From the NCBI GenBank assembly GCA_023404805.1, contig JAEYAL010000143.1:1-44869 (forward strand): a DNA stretch of 44,869 nucleotides, given 5' to 3'. Each line of letters starts with the position of its first letter. Positions within the stretch are counted from its first letter, which is position 1. This document shows, one piece after another, positions 24,586-32,935 of this stretch. This DNA is from Actinomycetes bacterium (lineage in GTDB: Bacteria > Actinomycetota > Thermoleophilia > Solirubrobacterales > Solirubrobacteraceae). A program made the translations under genes and the position numbers. The notes beneath the pieces are model-generated. The model saw only the letters and a program-made list of their open reading frames with translations. It searched no databases and was not told the origin of the DNA.

Positions 24586-25086
24586 TCAACCGCGGCCCGA
24601 GGCCAGCAGCCTCGCGATCGCGGCGTCGGCGGCGTCGGCCCACGCCTCAGCGTCGGACGGGTCGGCCTCAAGCACCTCGAACGGGATCTCGTTCTTGCGG
24701 CACATCTTCTCGACGACCGCGCGGCCTTCGGCGAGGACCTCGTCCGGCAGGGTGCCGACGCCCTCGTAGACCACGCCGCGCACGGTCGTGTCGATCGTCC
24801 GCTCGAGCATCATCTGCAGGCGCGAGCCGTGGAGCGCGGCGACGCGATCGGGGTCTTCGCCGGTCGCCGTGCCGAGCGCCCAGACGAGGATCGTCACGTG
24901 CTCGCAGGCGTAGCGCAGCGTCACGATGCGGTCGGGATCGCCGAGCAGGAACTCGGCGCCCGTGGCTTCGATCTCGGCGCGCCGCTCCTCCTTGCGCGAG
25001 GCGAAGCGCACCGCGTCGCCACGATCACGGAGCCGTTCGGCGAGCCGCAGGCCGCGCTGCCCGCCGCCGACGATCAACGCCCGCAT
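24586..25086 (-). CDS. Small Rossmann-fold NAD(P)-binding protein
   Basis: A 166-residue protein with an N-terminal dinucleotide-binding turn (MRALIVGGGQRGLRLAERLR) and a SRKEERRAEIEATGAEFLLGD segment, as in NAD(P)H-binding or NmrA-like sugar-epimerase relatives. No YxxxK catalytic pair is present and it is half the usual length of an epimerase, so it may only sense or bind a cofactor. It is divergent from the WS/DGAT-like gene. Function not known. Confidence 0.7.
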   Translation of the reverse strand: MRALIVGGGQRGLRLAERLRDRGDAVRFASRKEERRAEIEATGAEFLLGDPDRIVTLRYACEHVTILVWALGTATGEDPDRVAALHGSRLQMMLERTIDTTVRGVVYEGVGTLPDEVLAEGRAVVEKMCRKNEIPFEVLEADPSDAEAWADAADAAIARLLASGRG

Positions 25087-25232
25087 GCGGCCTCCAGCGC
25101 AGCGCGCGCGGGCACAGCGGTGGCGGTCGGAGCAAGCAGCCAGAGGCGATCCACGGCGGCGATGCTAACCCGCGACTGCCCGCGATGTCATGGCCGTGGG
25201 AAGCGGCACCCGACACCCCGCCGCCGCGCGTT

Positions 25233-25238
25233 TAGACT
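25233..25238 (+). promoter_or_regulatory. Candidate -10 box (TAGACT) of the WS/DGAT-like gene
   Basis: TAGACT 12 nt before ATG 25251, with CCGACA 17-18 nt further upstream as a possible -35. The spacing predicts a leader of only a few bases. Confidence 0.45.
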
Positions 25239-25250
25239 CCCGCCTCAGTC

Positions 25251-26642
25251 ATGGGGTACGCCGACGAGCTCGAACGCAACGACGCCGCGCTGTTCAAGCG
25301 CGGAGACGCCGGCAGACTGCATGTCGGCACGCTGCTGATCTTCGACGGTCCGCCGCCGACCGCCGACGAGCTCCGCACGCACGTCCGCGCCCGCCTCTCG
25401 GCATCGCCTCGCACGCGCCAGCGTGTGGTCGACCCGCCGATCGGTCCGCTGCGCTGGATCGACGACCCGACGTTCAACCTCGACTACCACCTGCGCCGCT
25501 CGGCCTTGCCGCGCCCGGGCACCGACGAGCTGCTGGAGCGCAACGTCGCGCGCATCCTCTCGACGCCGCTCGATGTGACGAAGCCGCTGTGGGAGCTGTG
25601 GGTGATCGAGGGTCTCGCGCGCGGGCACTTCGCGATCCTCGCCAAGACCTCGTACGCGCTCGTGGAGAAGGGCGTCGCCGTCGACCTCGTGACCGCGCTC
25701 TTCGCCGACCACCCGTCGCAGGAGGCGCTGCGGTGGCTCCCCCGCCCCGCGCCCTCCGACGCGCAGCTCGCTGCCCTCGGCGCCGGCACGCTCGCCAACC
25801 GCTTCCTCCAGGCGCCGCTTTCGGCCGCCTCGATCGCCCGCAAGCCGACGAAGCTCGTCGGCGGCGTCGCGAAGTCCAGCGCCGTCGCGATCGCCGAGAC
25901 CGCGCTGCGCCGCGGCCGCGACGACAAGCCGCTCCACGTGTCCGGCGGCCAGCAGCGCGCGTTCTCCACCGTGACCCTCCCGCTGTCGGAGCTGCGCGTG
26001 GTGCGCGACCGCTTCGGCGGCACGATCCACGACGCGGTCGTCGCGTCGATCGCTGGCGGCGTGCGCCGCTGGCGCCACGCCCAGGGCCTGCGCGCCCACG
26101 GCCTCTCGGTGTCCGCGCTGGTGCCGATCGCCAAGCGCGGCGACGATGGCGGCGTGCGCCTCGACCCGATCGAGATGCCGCTCCCGCTCCACCGCGCCGA
26201 CCCGGTCGAGTCGCTGCGCGCCGTGCAGGCTGCGACCGCCAAGGCCGTCGAAGCCGGCGACGCCCTCGGCGCCGATGAGATCGCCCGCATGTACCGCTTC
26301 GCCGCGCCGACCGTCCTCGCCGACGCGACCCGCCTCGCGGCGAGCGGCGACGGCCGGGCGATCTTGATCGCCAACGTCCCAGGCCCGCGCGAGACGCGCA
26401 CCCTGTTCGACCGCCAGCTCCTCGCCGTGTTCCCGATCATGCCGCTGACCGGCGACCGAGGCCTCGCCGCCGCGGCGGTGTCGTACAACGGCTCGATCCG
26501 CATCGGCCTCACCGCCGATCCGGTCACGATCCCCGACGTCGACGAGCTCTCCACCGAGATCGTGCGCACCGCCGACTTCCTCGTCGAGCGCGCCCGCCAG
26601 GCGACGCGGCCCCGCCGCGCGCCGGGCACGGCCGACCGCTAG
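25251..26642 (+). CDS. WS/DGAT-family O-acyltransferase homologue lacking the HHxxxDG motif
   Basis: A 463-residue member of the wax ester synthase/diacylglycerol acyltransferase family. Conserved marks are PLDVTKPLWELWVIEGL (residues 106-122), the LIANVPGPRE region and the C-terminal SYNGSIRIGLTAD. The catalytic motif HHxxxDG should follow Lys132, but the sequence is K-T-S134-Y135-A-L-V-E-K-G: both histidines are replaced by Ser and Tyr, and the Asp-Gly is disturbed. Active enzymes need the second His, so this copy is probably inactive, regulatory, or has changed chemistry. The rest of the protein is intact, which argues against simple decay. Confidence 0.85.
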   Translation: MGYADELERNDAALFKRGDAGRLHVGTLLIFDGPPPTADELRTHVRARLSASPRTRQRVVDPPIGPLRWIDDPTFNLDYHLRRSALPRPGTDELLERNVARILSTPLDVTKPLWELWVIEGLARGHFAILAKTSYALVEKGVAVDLVTALFADHPSQEALRWLPRPAPSDAQLAALGAGTLANRFLQAPLSAASIARKPTKLVGGVAKSSAVAIAETALRRGRDDKPLHVSGGQQRAFSTVTLPLSELRVVRDRFGGTIHDAVVASIAGGVRRWRHAQGLRAHGLSVSALVPIAKRGDDGGVRLDPIEMPLPLHRADPVESLRAVQAATAKAVEAGDALGADEIARMYRFAAPTVLADATRLAASGDGRAILIANVPGPRETRTLFDRQLLAVFPIMPLTGDRGLAAAAVSYNGSIRIGLTADPVTIPDVDELSTEIVRTADFLVERARQATRPRRAPGTADR

Positions 26643-26745
26643 GGCCCCGGGGCCGTCGGGTTCCGCGCGAGGCGCCGCAGCGGCCCCGCCCACCACCGTT
26701 TGCCGGCCGAGCGCGAAGAGCTGCGGCAGGCCGACGCGTTTCGCG

Positions 26746-26751
26746 TAGCCT
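26746..26751 (+). promoter_or_regulatory. Candidate -10 box (TAGCCT) of ilvD
   Basis: TAGCCT exactly 7 nt before ATG 26759, which predicts a leaderless ilvD mRNA. Confidence 0.45.
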
Positions 26752-26758
26752 TGTCTCC

Positions 26759-28657
26759 ATGCCCCCGATGAGGTCACGCACCGTCACCCACGGCCGCAAC
26801 ATGGCCGGCGCCCGCGCGCTGTTCCGCGCCGCCGGCGTGGAGAAGGGGGATCTCGGCAAGAAGCCGATCATCGCGGTAGCCAACTCCTACACGCAGTTCG
26901 TCCCGGGGCACACGCACCTCAAGCCCGTCGGCGAGATCGTCTCCGAGGCGATCCTCGAGGCCGGCGGCATCCCTCGCGAGTTCAACACGATCGCCGTCGA
27001 CGACGGCATCGCGATGGGCCACGGCGGCATGCTCTACTCGCTGCCGTCGCGCGACCTGATCGCCGACAGCGTCGAGTACATGGTGAACGCGCACTGCGCC
27101 GACGCGCTGATCTGCATCTCGAACTGCGACAAGATCACGCCGGGCATGCTGAACGCCGCGCTGCGGCTGAACATCCCCACCGTGTTCGTGTCCGGCGGCC
27201 CGATGGAGGGCGGCACCGCGGTCCTCGTCGACGGCACGGTCCGCAAGCGCGTGAACCTGATCACCGCGATCGCCGACGCCGTCGCCGACGAGGTGTCCGA
27301 CGAGGACATCGCGATCCTCGAAGAGGCCGCCTGCCCGACCTGCGGCTCGTGCTCGGGCATGTTCACCGCGAACTCGATGAACTGCCTCACCGAGGCGCTC
27401 GGCCTCGCGCTGCCCGGCAACGGCTCGACCCTCGCGACGCACACCGCCCGCAAGGACCTCTACCAGGCGGCGGGCCGCACGGTCGTCGACATCTGCAACC
27501 GGTACTACAAGGACGACGACGAATCGGTGCTGCCGAGGAGCGTCGCCACCCGCGCCGCGTTCGAGAACGCGATGGCACTCGATGTCGCCATGGGCGGCTC
27601 GACGAACACCGTCCTGCACATCCTCGCTGCCGCGCAGGAGGCTGAGCTCGACTTCACGATGCACGACATCAACGAGGTCTCGCGCCACGTGCCGTGCCTC
27701 ACGAAGGTCGCGCCGAACGGCACGTACCTGATGGAGGACGTCCACCGCGCTGGCGGCATCCCCGCCCTGCTCGGCGAGCTGTGGCGCGGCGGCCTGCTGC
27801 GCGAAGACGTGCACACGGTGCACTCGCCCGACATCGCGTCGTGGCTGAAGGCCTGGGACATCCGCAGCGGCGAGGCGTCCGAGGAAGCGATCGAGCTGTT
27901 CCACGCGGCCCCCGGCTGCGTGCGGTCAGCGACGGCGTTCTCGCAGTCCGAGCGCTGGGAGTCGCTCGACACCGACGCCGCTGACGGCTGCATCCACGAC
28001 ATCGAGCACGCGCACTCCAAGGACGGCGGCCTCGCGATCCTCTACGGCAACCTCGCGGTCCGTGGCTGCGTCGTGAAGACCGCGGGCGTCGACGAGTCGA
28101 TCTGGAAGTTCAGCGGCCCCGCCGTCGTGGTCGAGTCGCAGGACGAAGCCGTCGACGTGATCCTCAAGGGCAAGATCAAGGAAGGCGACGTGGTCGTCAT
28201 CCGCTACGAGGGCCCGCGTGGCGGTCCCGGCATGCAAGAGATGCTCTATCCGACCTCGTACCTCAAGGGCCGCGGCCTCGGCAAGGCGTGCGCGCTGATC
28301 ACCGACGGCCGGTTCTCCGGTGGCACGTCGGGGCTCTCGATCGGCCATGTGTCGCCCGAGGCCGCCGCCGGCGGGACGATCGCGCTCGTCGAGAACGGCG
28401 ACATCATCTCGATCGACATCCCCGCCCGGAAGATCTCGCTCGACGTCTCCGACGAGGAGCTCGCCGACCGCCGCGACCGCCTCGAGCACGGCAACGGCTA
28501 CGTGCCGGTCGCGCGCGACCGCGTGGTCTCCCCTGCGCTGCGCGCCTACGCCGCGATGGCGACGTCGGCCGACACCGGCGCGGTGCGCGACGTCAACGCC
28601 GTCGAGCGTGCAGTCGCTGCCGCAGCCGACTCGCGCAGCGCGCCCGTCTCGCACTGA
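26759..28657 (+). CDS. ilvD: Dihydroxy-acid dehydratase
   Basis: A 632-residue enzyme of branched-chain amino acid synthesis that dehydrates 2,3-dihydroxy acids to 2-keto acids for Val, Leu and Ile. It closely resembles the long E. coli type: THGRNMAGARALFRAAG near the N-terminus, SYTQFVPGHTHL, VDDGIAMGHGGMLYSLPSR, and the iron-sulfur cysteines in ISNCDKITPGM and CPTCGSCSGMFTANSM. The C-terminal DGRFSGGTSGLSIGHVSPEA is intact. It stands alone, followed by a hairpin terminator, not in an ilv operon. Confidence 0.97.
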   Translation: MPPMRSRTVTHGRNMAGARALFRAAGVEKGDLGKKPIIAVANSYTQFVPGHTHLKPVGEIVSEAILEAGGIPREFNTIAVDDGIAMGHGGMLYSLPSRDLIADSVEYMVNAHCADALICISNCDKITPGMLNAALRLNIPTVFVSGGPMEGGTAVLVDGTVRKRVNLITAIADAVADEVSDEDIAILEEAACPTCGSCSGMFTANSMNCLTEALGLALPGNGSTLATHTARKDLYQAAGRTVVDICNRYYKDDDESVLPRSVATRAAFENAMALDVAMGGSTNTVLHILAAAQEAELDFTMHDINEVSRHVPCLTKVAPNGTYLMEDVHRAGGIPALLGELWRGGLLREDVHTVHSPDIASWLKAWDIRSGEASEEAIELFHAAPGCVRSATAFSQSERWESLDTDAADGCIHDIEHAHSKDGGLAILYGNLAVRGCVVKTAGVDESIWKFSGPAVVVESQDEAVDVILKGKIKEGDVVVIRYEGPRGGPGMQEMLYPTSYLKGRGLGKACALITDGRFSGGTSGLSIGHVSPEAAAGGTIALVENGDIISIDIPARKISLDVSDEELADRRDRLEHGNGYVPVARDRVVSPALRAYAAMATSADTGAVRDVNAVERAVAAAADSRSAPVSH

Positions 28658-28672
28658 CTCAGATCCATACGA

Positions 28673-28697
28673 GCCGCGCTGGCGACGTCAGCGCGGC
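28673..28697 (+). terminator. ilvD terminator hairpin
   Basis: GCCGCGCTG / CAGCGCGGC, a 9-bp stem with a 7-nt loop, 15 nt after the ilvD stop. It overlaps the stop codon of the decayed minus-strand YVTN fragment. Confidence 0.55.
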
Positions 28698-28897
28698 CGG
28701 ATCGCCACGAGCGCAGACGCGTCGCGCAGGCTGACCCACGCCGTCCCGCGGCGCTGGTCGATGTCGACGCCGAGCGGCACGCCGGGAACCGACAACGTGG
28801 CGACCGGCTTCAGCGTCGTGGCGTTGAGCACCGTGACCGTGCCGGCGAGCAGATTTGGCGCGTAGAGCAAGCCGTGGCGGTGGTCGACCGCGGCGCC
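28688..28897 (-). pseudogene. C-terminal remnant of a YVTN-type beta-propeller protein
   Basis: About 69 residues read as GAAVDHRHGLLYAPNLLAGT, then VTVLNATTLKPVATLSVPG and GTAWVSLRDASALVAI. These are two consecutive YncE/YVTN propeller blades, ending at TGA 28688-28690. No propeller-like sequence or sensible start continues upstream, where the frame runs into the DUF4279 gene. I read this as the 3' end of a gene lost by deletion; a lone two-blade product is unlikely. Confidence 0.55.
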
Positions 28898-28925
28898 ATG
28901 CCGCCGGCCTCGTGGACACCTGCGG

Positions 28926-29459
28926 TCAGGCGGTGCCGTCAGGCGGACGCACGACCTGCAGCTTCGTCCGTGGCGGCGGCTGCAAGTCGCTGTCGTCGTC
29001 CTCAGCTCCGCCACCGTAGAAGTCGATGCCGAGCTCGGCGCCGATCCTAGCGACGCGCTGCAGGACCTCGGTCGAGAACACCGGACCGCCGTGCCCGGTG
29101 GCCGACATCCAGAAGCAGAAGAAGTCTGTCGAGACCTCCTGCGCCTCTTGGAGCCGCCGCAGCGCAGCGACACCCGGCTCGACGCGGTCGAGCAGGTAGT
29201 TCAGATGCCGCTCGAGGCTCGTCGACACGACGTGGCCTTCGCTCTTGAGCAGCCAGACGCCGAGCTCCTGCCGGCGGATCTGCGTCGCGGTCGGCACGAG
29301 CTGCCCCGTCCGCAGGGCCTGCGACGGCTCAAGCTGCAGCGCCGCCGTCACGTCATTGGGATCGAGGACTGCGCCGACGACGCGGAACGTCGCGTGGGCG
29401 AGCAGGCAGTTGGCGTTCTCCTGGAGCGAATGCACCGTCTCAGAGCCTCCCCGCCCCAT
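28926..29459 (-). CDS. DUF4279 family protein
   Basis: A 177-residue cytoplasmic protein with the DUF4279 pattern: TFRVVGAVLDPNDVTAALQL, LEPSQALRTGQ, SLERHLNYLLDRVEP, and GPVFSTEVLQRVARIGAELG. The C-terminus is acidic then Pro-rich (AEDDDSDLQPPPRT). The family's function is not established. The start could also be a later codon, since the first 15 residues are outside the conserved part; a TATCGT box lies 14 nt before the chosen ATG. It sits next to a propeller remnant, at a likely deletion point. Confidence 0.8.
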   Translation of the reverse strand: MGRGGSETVHSLQENANCLLAHATFRVVGAVLDPNDVTAALQLEPSQALRTGQLVPTATQIRRQELGVWLLKSEGHVVSTSLERHLNYLLDRVEPGVAALRRLQEAQEVSTDFFCFWMSATGHGGPVFSTEVLQRVARIGAELGIDFYGGGAEDDDSDLQPPPRTKLQVVRPPDGTA

Positions 29460-29500
29460 CGGTCGTGGGCTCGACGATATGTCGCGCCCACCGCGCCGTC

Positions 29501-29533
29501 TGCCACTGCCCCGAGCAACCCGGGGCAGCGGCA
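29501..29533 (-). terminator. trxB terminator hairpin
   Basis: TGCC-A-CTGCCCCG / CGGGGCAG-C-GGCA forms a 12-bp stem with one mismatch and a 7-nt loop, just past the trxB stop at 29551. Confidence 0.6.
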
Positions 29534-29550
29534 GCCGCCGGGTGCGGCAG

Positions 29551-30531
29551 CTAGGCCGCCTGGACGGAGTGCTGCTCTTCGTCGCGCGCCGGCGTGTCGC
29601 GCAGGTAGCGCTCGGCGTCGATCGCGGCCTGGCAGCCGGAGCCAGCGGCGGTGATGGCCTGGCGGTAGCTCGGGTCGATCAGATCGCCGGCGGCGAACAC
29701 ACCGGGGCGAGCCGTGCGCGTCGTGCGGCCTTCGACCACGACATAGCCCTCTTCGTCGGTGGCGAGGTGTCCGGCGACGAGCTGGCTCTGCGGCTCGTGG
29801 CCGATCGCGATGAACGCGCCCTTGACGGTGATCTCCGTGGCCTCGCCCGTCTCGGCGTGCTTCAGGTGCGCCACGTCGAGCGCCCCGTTGTCGCCGGGAG
29901 CGAAGTGATCGGTCACGTATGGCGTGAGGAACTCGATGTTCTCGACCTCGCGTGCGCGCTCGAGCATGATCTTCGACGCCCGGAACTCGTCGCGGCGGTT
30001 CACGATGACCACCTTCGAGGAGAACTTCGCGAGGAAGATCGCCTCCTCCATCGCCGAGTCGCCGCCACCGACGATCAGCGTCGGCAGCTCCTTGAAGAAC
30101 GCCGCGTCGCACGTGGCGCAGTACGAGACGCCGCGGCCGCCGAGCTCCTCCTCGCCCGGAACCCCGAGCTTCTTGTGCTCAGCGCCCATCGCGAGCACCA
30201 CGGCGCGCGTGCGGTAGACGTCGTCGCCGACGTGCACCTCGTGGATGCCACCGGGCTCGTCGGCGAGTTTGATCTCGGTCGCGAGGTCGCTCACGAGCTT
30301 CGCGCCGAAACGCTCAGCCTGGTCGCGCATGTTCTGCATGAGCGCCGGACCCATGATCCCCTCGGGGAAACCCGGGAAGTTCTCGACGTCGGTCGTCTGC
30401 TGGAGCAGGCCGCCCCACAGGAACCCCTCGATCACGACCGGCTCGAGGTTGGCTCGTGCGGTGTACAGGGCTGCGGTGTAGCCCGCCGGGCCGGACCCGA
30501 CGATGACCACGTTGTGGGTTTGCTCGCTCAT
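29551..30531 (-). CDS. trxB: Thioredoxin reductase
   Basis: A 326-residue low-molecular-weight flavoprotein that passes electrons from NADPH to thioredoxin. The FAD-binding motif is VVIVGSGPAGYTAALYTAR, the redox disulfide is CATC in GVSYCATCDAAFF, the NADPH-binding motif is LIVGGGDSAMEEA, and the FAD-binding C-terminus is PGVFAAGDLIDPSYRQ. Length fits. No thioredoxin gene is adjacent. A TAACGT box exactly 7 nt before ATG suggests a leaderless transcript. Confidence 0.96.
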   Translation of the reverse strand: MSEQTHNVVIVGSGPAGYTAALYTARANLEPVVIEGFLWGGLLQQTTDVENFPGFPEGIMGPALMQNMRDQAERFGAKLVSDLATEIKLADEPGGIHEVHVGDDVYRTRAVVLAMGAEHKKLGVPGEEELGGRGVSYCATCDAAFFKELPTLIVGGGDSAMEEAIFLAKFSSKVVIVNRRDEFRASKIMLERAREVENIEFLTPYVTDHFAPGDNGALDVAHLKHAETGEATEITVKGAFIAIGHEPQSQLVAGHLATDEEGYVVVEGRTTRTARPGVFAAGDLIDPSYRQAITAAGSGCQAAIDAERYLRDTPARDEEQHSVQAA

Positions 30532-30538
30532 GGCAATG

Positions 30539-30544
30539 ACGTTA
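30539..30544 (-). promoter_or_regulatory. Candidate -10 box (TAACGT) of trxB
   Basis: TAACGT on minus, 7 nt before ATG 30531. Confidence 0.45.
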
Positions 30545-30601
30545 GTACGCCCGCCTTACGCGTGCGTGACCCTCGCCCAGGCGCGCCCGCTCTCTGCGGA
30601 T

Positions 30602-31849
30602 TCAGGACGCCGGCGATGGCGATCCGTCGTGGAGCGCGGCGCGCTCCTCGCGCCGCTCCTCTTTCCAGCGCGCCACGGTGCGGCGCAGCTGGAGGTACGC
30701 GATGAAGCCCGGGATCGTCGGCAGCCAGAAGGCGAACAGGCGGTAGGCCAGGATCGCGAGGACCGCCACGCCGCCGCCAGACCCGAGGGCGGTGAGCGCG
30801 CCGTACATGCCGCCGTCGACCCCGCCGACGCCGCCCGGCAGCGGAAGCAGGTTGCCGAGCATGCCGATGAAGAACCCGAGGGTCACGACCGCGGCCGAGG
30901 GGGTCTCCCCGAACGCCCGGAACGCCGCCCACAGCGACGCCACCTGCGCACCCCAGTAGACGAAGGCGCCGAACGTGACGAGGTCGCCGCGGCGGACATG
31001 CGCCCACGCGCCGCGCACCCCGGTCGACGCCGATGCGGGCAGGTTGGCCATCCGCGCTGCGATCTTGCCGCGGCGCCCGCCGTGCTCGCCCCAGTGGTGG
31101 ATGCGCCGCTCGAGGTCCGACGGGACGAGCGCCGCAACGGCTGCGAGCACGATCACCGTGCCACCCAGCAGCGCCGGCAGGACGGTGATGCCCCAGGTCC
31201 GCGGCCCGGGGAAGAGGCCCCAGCGCATCCCGAGCCCGCCGACGACGATCGCCAGCATGTACGGGACGTACATCAAGACCAGGAACGTGACCGTGCGGTC
31301 GGCGACCGTGCGCCGGTCCATCCCGGCTTGGCGCAGCGCCCACGCCGTGAGGACGAGGCCGCCGGCGCCGCCGGCCGCCAGGATCCGCGTCGCGGCGAGT
31401 CCAGCCAGGGTGATCTGGTAGCTCGCGGCGAGGTCGATGCGCTGGTTGCCGCCGACGCGGTAGACGCCGCGGAACATCAACACGTAACCCGCGAACGACA
31501 GCAGCGCGAACCCGAACGACGCCGCCAGCCACAACGGCTGGCCATCGCGGAGCTTGCCGAAGTCATCCTGGATGCCTGGGATGAGCGGCAGCCCGACGTA
31601 CAGCGCCAGCATCACGACGAGCGCCGCGAGCACTGCGACGACCAGCTGGCCGCGCCGGAGCGCGATGCCCGGGCCTTCGTCGTCCTCCTCATCGGAGGAC
31701 GGCGTCGCGACGTCGGCAAGCGGCGCCGTCGACGCGATCACGCGCGGGGCGCGCTCGTCGGCAGGGAGCGCTGCAGAGGGGCGCTCCCCGGCGGCATCGC
31801 CGGACGCTTGCGCCTCGCCGCTGCCGTGTGTTGGCCCGGACGGCTGCAT
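30602..31849 (-). CDS. Lysylphosphatidylglycerol synthase TM-region/flippase-like membrane protein
   Basis: A 415-residue protein of the UPF0104/AglD-like family (Pfam LPG_synthase_TM). Residues 1-65 are a disordered Pro/Ala/Glu-rich cytoplasmic tail ending SSDEEDDEG. About eight membrane helices follow, with the family's GLAATRILAAGGAGGLVLTAWAL and LLPLPGGVGGVDGGMYG signatures. Members act in lipid flipping or as membrane parts of glycolipid systems; the MprF acyltransferase domain is absent. It is divergent from the cytochrome oxidase operon. Confidence 0.85.
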   Translation of the reverse strand: MQPSGPTHGSGEAQASGDAAGERPSAALPADERAPRVIASTAPLADVATPSSDEEDDEGPGIALRRGQLVVAVLAALVVMLALYVGLPLIPGIQDDFGKLRDGQPLWLAASFGFALLSFAGYVLMFRGVYRVGGNQRIDLAASYQITLAGLAATRILAAGGAGGLVLTAWALRQAGMDRRTVADRTVTFLVLMYVPYMLAIVVGGLGMRWGLFPGPRTWGITVLPALLGGTVIVLAAVAALVPSDLERRIHHWGEHGGRRGKIAARMANLPASASTGVRGAWAHVRRGDLVTFGAFVYWGAQVASLWAAFRAFGETPSAAVVTLGFFIGMLGNLLPLPGGVGGVDGGMYGALTALGSGGGVAVLAILAYRLFAFWLPTIPGFIAYLQLRRTVARWKEERREERAALHDGSPSPAS

Positions 31850-31858
31850 TCCGGTGCG

Positions 31859-31864
31859 AGTCTA
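31859..31864 (-). promoter_or_regulatory. Candidate -10 box (TAGACT) of the flippase-like gene
   Basis: TAGACT on minus, 9 nt before ATG 31849. Confidence 0.45.
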
Positions 31865-32009
31865 GAGCGGCGCCCCGGCGTGAGTCCGATCGCCCGGTTC
31901 CGACCCGCCGACCTCGGCGTGCCCACGCGCGACGCGCCCGCGGACCGCCAGGAAACCGCCAGCGGGCGCCAGTTCACGCGGTCAACATCCACACCGACCG
32001 GCTCATAGT

Positions 32010-32015
32010 TAGAAT
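32010..32015 (+). promoter_or_regulatory. Candidate -10 box (TAGAAT) of the cytochrome oxidase operon
   Basis: TAGAAT 10 nt before GTG 32026. The divergent promoter for the flippase-like gene is about 150 bp away. Confidence 0.45.
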
Positions 32016-32025
32016 CCCGCCGGTC

Positions 32026-32919
32026 GTGCCCGCTCAGTCTTCAGTCGGCCGCCTGCGCCGGGGTGTCGCCCCGCTCGCAGCCGCCGCCACAGCCACACTT
32101 CTGTTCGCCGAAACCGCTTCGGCCAACTGGATCGCTCCCGAGCACGGTGGATCGCCGAACGCCGATGCGATCCACTCGCTCTACGTGATCCTTCTGGTCG
32201 TCGGCCTGATCGTCTTCTTCCTCACGGAAGGGCTTCTGCTCTACACGCTCTGGAAGTTCAAGGCCAGCCGCGGCCACGAGGCCAAGCAGATCCACGGCAA
32301 CACCAAGCTCGAGATCGGCTGGACCAGCGGTGCGGCGATCCTCGTGATCATCCTCGCGATCGTCTCCTTCGCCAAGCTCGGCGAGATCCGCAACCCGCCG
32401 AACAGCGACGCGGCCGGCTTCAAGGTCCAGCCCATCGCCGCGGACCCGGGCACGAACCAGAAGCTCCCGCCGAACAAGCAGGGCCTCCACATCAAGGTCA
32501 CGGGCTACCAGTACGGCTGGCGCTACACGTACGACGACGGCGACCCGACGACGCGCGACCCGTACACCTACCGCGACCTGTACGCGCCGACGCAGACCAC
32601 GGTCCTCCTGAGCATCACGTCGCAGGACGTCATCCACTCCTGGTGGATCCCGGAGCTCGGCGGCAAGTTCGACGCTGTCGACGGCTTCCGCAACTGGACC
32701 TGGTTCAAGATCCCGGCCGACAAGGCCGGCTTGAGCTTCCGCGGCCAGTGCGCCGAGCTGTGTGGCCGCAACCACGCGAACATGACCGCGTCGGTCAAGG
32801 CGCTGTCCCCCACGGACTTCGCTGCCTGGCTGGCGGAGAAGAAACTCGAACTCGACCAGTCCGCCAAGGACGCCGCCGTGCAGCGCGCCGTGGTCGACGC
32901 CGGCGAAGAACTGAAGTAG
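32026..32919 (+). CDS. ctaC: Cytochrome c oxidase subunit II
   Basis: A 297-residue subunit that takes electrons from cytochrome c through its CuA centre. GTG 32026 is chosen because it gives a signal-type N-terminus (APLAAAATATLLFAETASAN) and follows a TAGAAT box; the longer frame is Arg-rich shadow. Two membrane hairpin helices (LYVILLVVGLIVFFL; AAILVIILAIVSFA) precede the cupredoxin domain. CuA ligands are visible: His in DVIHSWWIP, and CAELCGRNHANM with both Cys, His and Met. It starts the oxidase operon and is followed 16 bp later by subunit I. Confidence 0.95.
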   Translation: MPAQSSVGRLRRGVAPLAAAATATLLFAETASANWIAPEHGGSPNADAIHSLYVILLVVGLIVFFLTEGLLLYTLWKFKASRGHEAKQIHGNTKLEIGWTSGAAILVIILAIVSFAKLGEIRNPPNSDAAGFKVQPIAADPGTNQKLPPNKQGLHIKVTGYQYGWRYTYDDGDPTTRDPYTYRDLYAPTQTTVLLSITSQDVIHSWWIPELGGKFDAVDGFRNWTWFKIPADKAGLSFRGQCAELCGRNHANMTASVKALSPTDFAAWLAEKKLELDQSAKDAAVQRAVVDAGEELK

Positions 32920-32935
32920 CGGACGGAGATTGACG

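Noticed and set aside
28659..28919. 86-codon minus-strand ORF after ilvD
   Set aside because: Arg/Ala-rich shadow of the YVTN remnant in another frame.
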